Shown here piece by piece: positions 59,565 through 64,000 of a stretch of DNA of 64,000 bases. A program made the position numbers and the translations under genes. Each line of letters starts with the position of its first letter. The stretch's first letter is position 1. The DNA comes from Jidongwangia harbinensis. Lineage in GTDB: Bacteria; Actinomycetota; Actinomycetes; Mycobacteriales; Micromonosporaceae. Location of the stretch: contig NZ_JAIWNC010000044.1 of assembly GCF_020216025.1 (NCBI RefSeq), positions 1 through 64,000 on the forward strand, given 5' to 3'. Below the pieces are notes generated by a model. That model was not told the DNA's origin. It did no database searches and saw nothing but the letters and a program-made list of their open reading frames with translations.

Positions 59565-59598
59565 GCCCGCGGCACGGCGGGAGGGCCGTGCCGCGGGC
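59565..59598 (-). terminator. Hairpin between AA10 and GH6 genes
   Basis: GCCCGCGGCACGGC and GCCGTGCCGCGGGC form a 14-bp perfect stem with a 6-base loop. On the minus strand it is followed by CCTTTTC, a short U-tract. It begins 10 bases past the AA10 stop and ends 23 bases before the GH6 start. Confidence 0.75.
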
Positions 59599-59608
59599 AG
59601 TCAGGGGG

Positions 59609-60682
59609 TCAGGAGGCGGTGCAGGTGAGGTTGCTCAGCGCGGTCGGTGCCGCACCACTGCCCTGGAAACCGACGCTGGTCGACCCGTTGGCCGGTATCG
59701 ATCCGTTGTACGTCTCGTTCTGCAGGGTGTGGGTCGTGCCGCTCACCGAGTGCCGGGCGTTCCACGCCTGGCTGACGGTCTGCGAGCCGGGGAAGGCGAA
59801 CTGCACCCGCCACGAGCTGATCGCCGAGGTGGCGCGGACCGACACGGAACCCTGGAAGCCGTTGCCCCACGAGTTGGTCGTGGAGTACGTCGCGGTGCAG
59901 GCGCCCGTGGCGGGCGGCGTACCCGGGTCCGGCTCCGGAACCGGGTCCCCGCCGGGCGGCGGGGTGGTGCCCTCGCCGATGCCGGTGACCTCGCCGTTGC
60001 CGCCGTCGAAGACGACGTCGGAGCAGCCGTAGAAGGTCTCGGTGCTGTCCGAGCGGCTCCACACCGAGTAGATGATGTGCCGGCCGGACTTGTTCGGCAG
60101 CGTGGCGTTCCACGAGTAGCGGCCGTCGTTGGTGCCCGGTCCGCCGATCGACTGCGGGTTGGTCACCTGGTCGAACGGCTGCGACTCGAGGTCACCCCAG
60201 CCCAGCGCACGGGTCGGGCTCCAGGAGTCCTTCGTGATGTACAGCGAGAAGGTGCCCGGGTGCTTGGCCCAGTTGTTGTAGTCGATCCGCATGTTCGCGC
60301 CGGCGGTCAGGTGCGTCACCGGGAAGTCCGCGCGGGCCAGGTTGAAGCCGCTGAAGTTGTACGGGCCGCCGCTGCCACCGCTGCACAGCTGGCCGTCCGG
60401 GATGAAGCCGGTGGTACGGCCGGCGCCGTCGGAGCGGAGCACGGCGAACCAGTTGTACAGCGAGCTGGGCCCGCTCTGGGCCACCGCGGCGGCACAGGCG
60501 GGGTTCCGCGGGTTCGCGGCGCCGTTGCCCTGGATGCCGTCCTTCCAGCACAGGTACGTCCGGCTGCCCGGCGCCATCATCGCACCGTGCGCCGAGGCCG
60601 CGGTGGAGGCGACGAACGTGGCGCCGCCCGCCGCGAGGACGGCCGTTGCCGCGTACAGCAGCAGCCGACTTCTGATCTTCAT
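59609..60682 (-). CDS. Secreted AA10 lytic polysaccharide monooxygenase with CBM2
   Basis: The 357-residue copper enzyme oxidatively cleaves crystalline cellulose or chitin. The signal peptide ends at ASA so the mature protein begins with His (residue 32, HGAMMAPGSRTYLCW), the first ligand of the histidine brace; the second His is in NNWAKHPGTFSLYITK. SGRHIIYSVWSRSDSTETFYGCSDV is the conserved C-terminal strand region. A CBM2 follows at about 262-357 on a PPPGGDPVPEPDP linker. Co-location with GH6 and GH74 favours cellulose. It lies 66 bases behind the GH74 gene. Confidence 0.95.
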   Translation of the reverse strand: MKIRSRLLLYAATAVLAAGGATFVASTAASAHGAMMAPGSRTYLCWKDGIQGNGAANPRNPACAAAVAQSGPSSLYNWFAVLRSDGAGRTTGFIPDGQLCSGGSGGPYNFSGFNLARADFPVTHLTAGANMRIDYNNWAKHPGTFSLYITKDSWSPTRALGWGDLESQPFDQVTNPQSIGGPGTNDGRYSWNATLPNKSGRHIIYSVWSRSDSTETFYGCSDVVFDGGNGEVTGIGEGTTPPPGGDPVPEPDPGTPPATGACTATYSTTNSWGNGFQGSVSVRATSAISSWRVQFAFPGSQTVSQAWNARHSVSGTTHTLQNETYNGSIPANGSTSVGFQGSGAAPTALSNLTCTAS

Positions 60683-60748
60683 CTGGTGCTCCCATCTGGG
60701 GGTGGTGGGGAACCGGGGTTGGAGGGGGGGTGAACAGGACCTCGTGGG

Positions 60749-63067
60749 TTAGCCCTGCCCACCCCCGGTCTGTGGGGTGGTTCGCGCGCGGCCCGCGTCG
60801 GGCGGGACGGTCGAACCGGTGCGGTCGGCGTAGAGGACGCCGCGGCCGTTGGTGCCGAGGTAGACCCGCCCGTACACCCGCGGGTCGCCGGCCAGGGCGT
60901 CGCCCGAGTTTCCGTACCGGTGGGCGTCGTCGTTGATCCGGACCCAGGTGGCGCCGGCGTCGTCGGAGCGGTACACCCCGTCCACGCCGCCGACCGTGCC
61001 GACCAGGAAGACCGCCGGGTACGACGCGCCCGGCGCGGCCTTGCCGAACGCCACGTTGATCGCCTCGGTGACGCCCGGCAGCGCGGTGAACGTGGCACCG
61101 GCGTCGGTGGAGCGGTGCAGGCCGGTCGCCCCGGCGGCCCACACGTCGCCCGCCCGGCCAGGCACGGCACGGACGCTGCGGGCGGACACCGTGGCGGTCG
61201 CGGCGAACGAGGCGCCGCCGTCGGTGCTGACGTAGAGGCGGTCGGCGGCGTACCCGTAGAAGGTCTTCGGATCGACCCGGTCGGACTCCACCTTGGCGCC
61301 GGCCGGGATGCCGGTGGAGGCGGACCACGAGCTGCCGCGCGTGCTGGAGTGGTGCACTCCGGTGCCGGCCGGCGACCAGACGAACGCGCCGGCGTCCGCG
61401 CCCACCGCGACGGTCCCGCCGCCGGTGACACCGGACGGTTCCTGGCCGGAGTGCCAGCTCTTGCCGCCGTCGGTGGAGACGCCGAGGTGCGGTGCGGCGT
61501 CGCCGTTGCCGACCCGGGCGAACACCGCCGGGGCCGACTCCGCGAAGTCGAGGCTGGTGTTGCTGCCCAGGTTCGGGGTGTCATGGAAGTGCGCCGGCAC
61601 CGCGTCCAGGTCGGCGTGGTGGAACCCGCCGATGTCACCGAGCGCGCTGACCAGCGGGGCGCCGGTGGGCGGGCTGGCCAGGTCGAGGACCGCGGTCTCC
61701 TCCAGGCCCTTCGCCATCGGCCGGATGGTGAACGTGGTGCCGGCGTCCCAGTTGGTCAGCTCGGTGGTGCCGTACACGGTGGCGCCGGTGCCGTAGAGCA
61801 TCCGGCCGGAATCGAACGGGTCGATCTCCACTGACTCGTTCATCCAGCCCAGCTTCGGCGACGTCTCGGGCAGCTGCGGGCGGTTGTTGAAGTCCAGCCA
61901 CGGGTTCGCCGAGATGTCCATGGTGTAGCGGTTGACCCGCTCGGGGTAGTTGCCGAAGTCCCAGATCCGGGTCCAGGTGGCGCCGTTGTCCGTGCTGCGG
62001 TAGAAGATCGCGTCCGGCCACCAGGAGATCTGCGTGGCGACCATCAGGGTGCCGGGCCGCTGCCGGTCCACGGTCAGGCCGGTGTAGCCGAAGTAGAGGT
62101 CGTCGCCGGCGCTCAGCTTCACCGGGCTCACGTCGGTCCACGCGCCGGTGTTCGTGTCCAGCCGGTACACCTGGCCCTTGCCGCCGTCGTACGGGCCGCC
62201 GGTGTCGCTGGTGGCGATGTAGAGGAAGTCGTTGACCGAGTCGACCACGCCCTTGTGGGCCAGGTAGCCGGTGGGCTGGCCGGGGATCCGCGCCCAGGTG
62301 GCGCCGCCGTCGGTGGAGCGGTAGACCGGGTTCTGCCTGTCCGCCACCCCGACGTAGACGTCGCGCGTCTCGTCGTCGAAGGTGACCCAGGTGAGGCCCT
62401 GGTTCTGGCTCAGGTACCCGCTGGCGTCGGACGGGTCCTGCACGTAGTCGCCGGCGTTCGGGAACGCGGTGACCTGGGCCCAGGTGGCGCCGTGGTCGGT
62501 GCTGCGCCACAGGCCGTGGCCGCCCTCCGCGGCGTAGTACACGTTCCGGTTGTCGTGCGGGTCCACGGCGAGCCGCTCGCCCATGCCGCGACCCGGCATG
62601 TTGCCGCCGTTCTTGAACGGCAGCTCGGTGATCTCCCAGGTCGCGCCCCGGTCGGCGGAGCGGAGGATGGCGCCGTTGTTCGGGTCCCAGCCGTTGGTGT
62701 ACATGCCGACCGCCGCGTAGACCCGGTCCGGGTCCACCGGGTCGGAGGCGATGCTGACCACGCCGTTGTAGCCCCAGCGGTCGCGGCCCACCCAGTCCAG
62801 CAGCGGGGTCCAGCTCCGGCCCGCCGGATTCCACCGGTAGGCGCCGCCGATGTCGGTGCGCGCGTAGATCAGGTCCTTCTCGGCCCGGTTGAAGACGATG
62901 CCCGGGACGAATCCCCCGCCGTCGATCCGCACGTTCTTCCAGGTGTACGTGTCGACGGCAGGCGCTGCAACGGCCGGGCCGGGGCGGTGCACGGCCTGAC
63001 CGGTCAGCGCCACCGCGCCGACGAGGACAAGCGCGGCGACGGCCGGGGCGAGGCGTGGGCGACGCAA
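60749..63067 (-). CDS. Secreted GH74 xyloglucanase
   Basis: The 772-residue protein is a tandem seven-bladed beta-propeller with many S-T/A-D-x-G-x-T-W repeats (RSADRGATWEI, RSTDHGATWAQ, RSTDGGATWAR and others). The catalytic aspartates fit ARTDIGGAYRWN near the N-terminus and the segment ESVEIDPFDSGRMLYGTGATVYGT in the second half. It cleaves xyloglucan. No CBM2 is attached, unlike many actinobacterial GH74s. The TTG at 63067 has GAGAGGA 7 bases upstream and yields a good signal peptide (cleavage near VAA-PA, residue 36). A CelR-type operator is centred 70 bases before the start. Confidence 0.92.
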   Translation of the reverse strand: MRRPRLAPAVAALVLVGAVALTGQAVHRPGPAVAAPAVDTYTWKNVRIDGGGFVPGIVFNRAEKDLIYARTDIGGAYRWNPAGRSWTPLLDWVGRDRWGYNGVVSIASDPVDPDRVYAAVGMYTNGWDPNNGAILRSADRGATWEITELPFKNGGNMPGRGMGERLAVDPHDNRNVYYAAEGGHGLWRSTDHGATWAQVTAFPNAGDYVQDPSDASGYLSQNQGLTWVTFDDETRDVYVGVADRQNPVYRSTDGGATWARIPGQPTGYLAHKGVVDSVNDFLYIATSDTGGPYDGGKGQVYRLDTNTGAWTDVSPVKLSAGDDLYFGYTGLTVDRQRPGTLMVATQISWWPDAIFYRSTDNGATWTRIWDFGNYPERVNRYTMDISANPWLDFNNRPQLPETSPKLGWMNESVEIDPFDSGRMLYGTGATVYGTTELTNWDAGTTFTIRPMAKGLEETAVLDLASPPTGAPLVSALGDIGGFHHADLDAVPAHFHDTPNLGSNTSLDFAESAPAVFARVGNGDAAPHLGVSTDGGKSWHSGQEPSGVTGGGTVAVGADAGAFVWSPAGTGVHHSSTRGSSWSASTGIPAGAKVESDRVDPKTFYGYAADRLYVSTDGGASFAATATVSARSVRAVPGRAGDVWAAGATGLHRSTDAGATFTALPGVTEAINVAFGKAAPGASYPAVFLVGTVGGVDGVYRSDDAGATWVRINDDAHRYGNSGDALAGDPRVYGRVYLGTNGRGVLYADRTGSTVPPDAGRARTTPQTGGGQG

Positions 63068-63128
63068 GGGGATTCCTCTCCGGACACGTAGGGACGCCGG
63101 TGGGGTGCGCCATTGACGGGCTTCGTTG

Positions 63129-63144
63129 ATGGGAGCGCTCCCAT
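63129..63144. promoter_or_regulatory. CelR-type operator upstream of GH74
   Basis: ATGGGAGCGCTCCCAT is a perfect palindrome holding the exact TGGGAGCGCTCCCA site. It is 62 bases before the GH74 start and would control GH74, AA10 and perhaps GH6 as one transcription unit. Confidence 0.85.
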
Positions 63145-63289
63145 GAATGTGTACCGTCGTCATTTCGTTGTCAAGAGCCCGAAACAAAGAACCTCGATCT
63201 TGCATTGGCCGGAAGCTATGTAACGGGAAGGTTTCCTGCTTGTTGACAGTACTGAACCGAGTAGGCAATATATGGCCGTCAATCCATCG

Positions 63290-63303
63290 TGGGAGCGCTC
63301 CCG
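63290..63303. promoter_or_regulatory. CelR-type operator upstream of GH5
   Basis: TGGGAGCGCTCCCG matches the CelR site at 13 of 14 bases and lies 57 bases before the GH5 start. With the site at 63129 it frames the divergent promoters of GH74 and GH5. Confidence 0.8.
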
Positions 63304-63360
63304 ATCACCACAGACGGCCCGCCCCGGCCGGCTGCCATCCCCCTGGAGAGGCTGCTACCC

Positions 63361-64000
63361 GTGAGATCACTGGTCCTCAAAGTGCTGGCCGCCGTGGCCG
63401 TCCTGGCCGGAGTGACGGTCCTGGCCGTCCAGCCCGCCCACGCCGCCGCCGGCTTCACCGTCAGCGGCACCCGCATCCTGGACGCCAACGGCAACGCGTT
63501 CGTCATGCGCGGCATCAACCACGCGCACACCTGGTACACCGGCCAGACCTCCTCGTTCGCGAACATCAAGGCGACCGGCGCGAACACCGTCCGGGTCGTG
63601 CTGAGCAGCGGCAACCGCTGGACCCGCAACGACGCCGCGGACGTCACCAACGTGATCAACCTGTGCAAGGCCAACCGGCTGGTCTGCGTGCTCGAGGTGC
63701 ACGACACCACCGGGTACGGCGAGGAGGGCGCGGCCGCCACCCTGGCCCAGGCGGTCGACTACTGGATCAGCATCAAGTCGGCACTGGCCGGCCAGGAGCG
63801 GTACGTCATCCTGAACATCGGCAACGAGCCGTACGGCAACACCAACGCCGCCGGCTGGACCGCCGACACCCGCAACGCCATCACCCGGCTGCGCGCCAAC
63901 GGCTTCGAACACGCGATCATGGTGGACGCGCCGAACTGGGGCCAGGACTGGCAGTTCATCATGCGCGACAACGCGGCCTCGATCTTCGCCGCCGACCCGC
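63361..64000 (+). CDS. Secreted GH5 beta-mannanase-like enzyme (5' part)
   Basis: The gene runs off the window; 213 residues are seen. The GTG at 63361 follows GGAGAGG and starts a signal peptide (about 1-29, AHA-AA). The mature part AGFTVSGTRILDANGNAFVMRGINHAHTWY, NTVRVVLSSGNRW and the acid/base Glu in YVILNIGNEPYGN fit subfamily GH5_8, which contains bacterial endo-beta-1,4-mannanases. The nucleophile Glu and any CBM lie beyond 64000. A beta-glucanase of another GH5 subfamily is less likely. Confidence 0.85.
   Translation, partial: MRSLVLKVLAAVAVLAGVTVLAVQPAHAAAGFTVSGTRILDANGNAFVMRGINHAHTWYTGQTSSFANIKATGANTVRVVLSSGNRWTRNDAADVTNVINLCKANRLVCVLEVHDTTGYGEEGAAATLAQAVDYWISIKSALAGQERYVILNIGNEPYGNTNAAGWTADTRNAITRLRANGFEHAIMVDAPNWGQDWQFIMRDNAASIFAADP

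Noticed and set aside
1..64000. Biosynthetic gene cluster, prophage or integrated plasmid
   Set aside because: No PKS/NRPS, phage structural, integrase or replication genes were seen; the only mobile-element gene is the IS3 fragment at the left edge.

Overview
The window is GC-rich actinobacterial DNA with frequent GTG and TTG starts, many 4-nt stop/start overlaps, secreted cellulases carrying CBM2 modules on Pro/Ser linkers, a PcaL fusion and an XRE/DUF397 gene pair. These traits fit a filamentous, plant-litter-degrading member of the Micromonosporaceae (Actinoplanes-like). That placement is an inference from gene content. I see no tRNA, rRNA, CRISPR array, prophage or replication origin.

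Layout. Bases 1-127 are the right end of an IS3-family element inserted in the 3' end of a secreted lectin-like gene. 1348-10501 holds a CE7 acetylxylan esterase and a complete protocatechuate branch of the beta-ketoadipate pathway: pobA and an IclR regulator on the minus strand, then divergent pcaH-G-B-L-F-I-J. 10506-12776 has a secreted SGNH esterase and a PLP-dependent basic amino acid decarboxylase. 12777-14666 has no convincing gene but holds a 61-bp tandem repeat and several palindromes. 14667-22240 is a mixed block: DUF397 and XRE pair, GPP34 protein, amino acid permease, GNATs, an unknown protein, a methyltransferase and an XRE-cupin regulator. 22241-28661 has a cytoplasmic GH5 and a four-gene ferric-siderophore uptake operon under an iron box. 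28811-39554 has GH51 and GH43 arabinosidases, a hydrolase, an acyl-CoA dehydrogenase, malQ and an MMPL transporter, followed by an egtA-like gene.

40849-47933 is a bxl/ceb-type sugar locus: binding protein and two permeases, divergent from a GH3 glycosidase and a LacI regulator. 48827-53442 has a GH10-CBM2 xylanase and a CE1-CBM2 esterase divergent from an SGNH lipase. 55519-64000 has an M14 peptidase, GH6-CBM2, AA10-CBM2 and GH74 genes, and a GH5 mannanase-like gene cut by the window edge. Together these enzymes would deconstruct cellulose, xyloglucan, arabinoxylan and mannan, import the oligosaccharides, and channel lignin-type aromatics (4-hydroxybenzoate, protocatechuate) to succinyl-CoA and acetyl-CoA.

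Regulation is unusually readable. Three CelR-type operators (TGGGAGCGCTCCCA) sit before the SGNH lipase, GH74 and GH5 genes. Sites of the form CGAAA-N-TTTCG flank the bxl-like locus and the GH10 promoter region. An iron box covers the siderophore operon promoter. The most unusual feature is a dispersed family of long perfect palindromes (four copies of 18-48 bp) that share the core GGAGCGCTCC and have arms that differ between copies while staying perfectly self-complementary.
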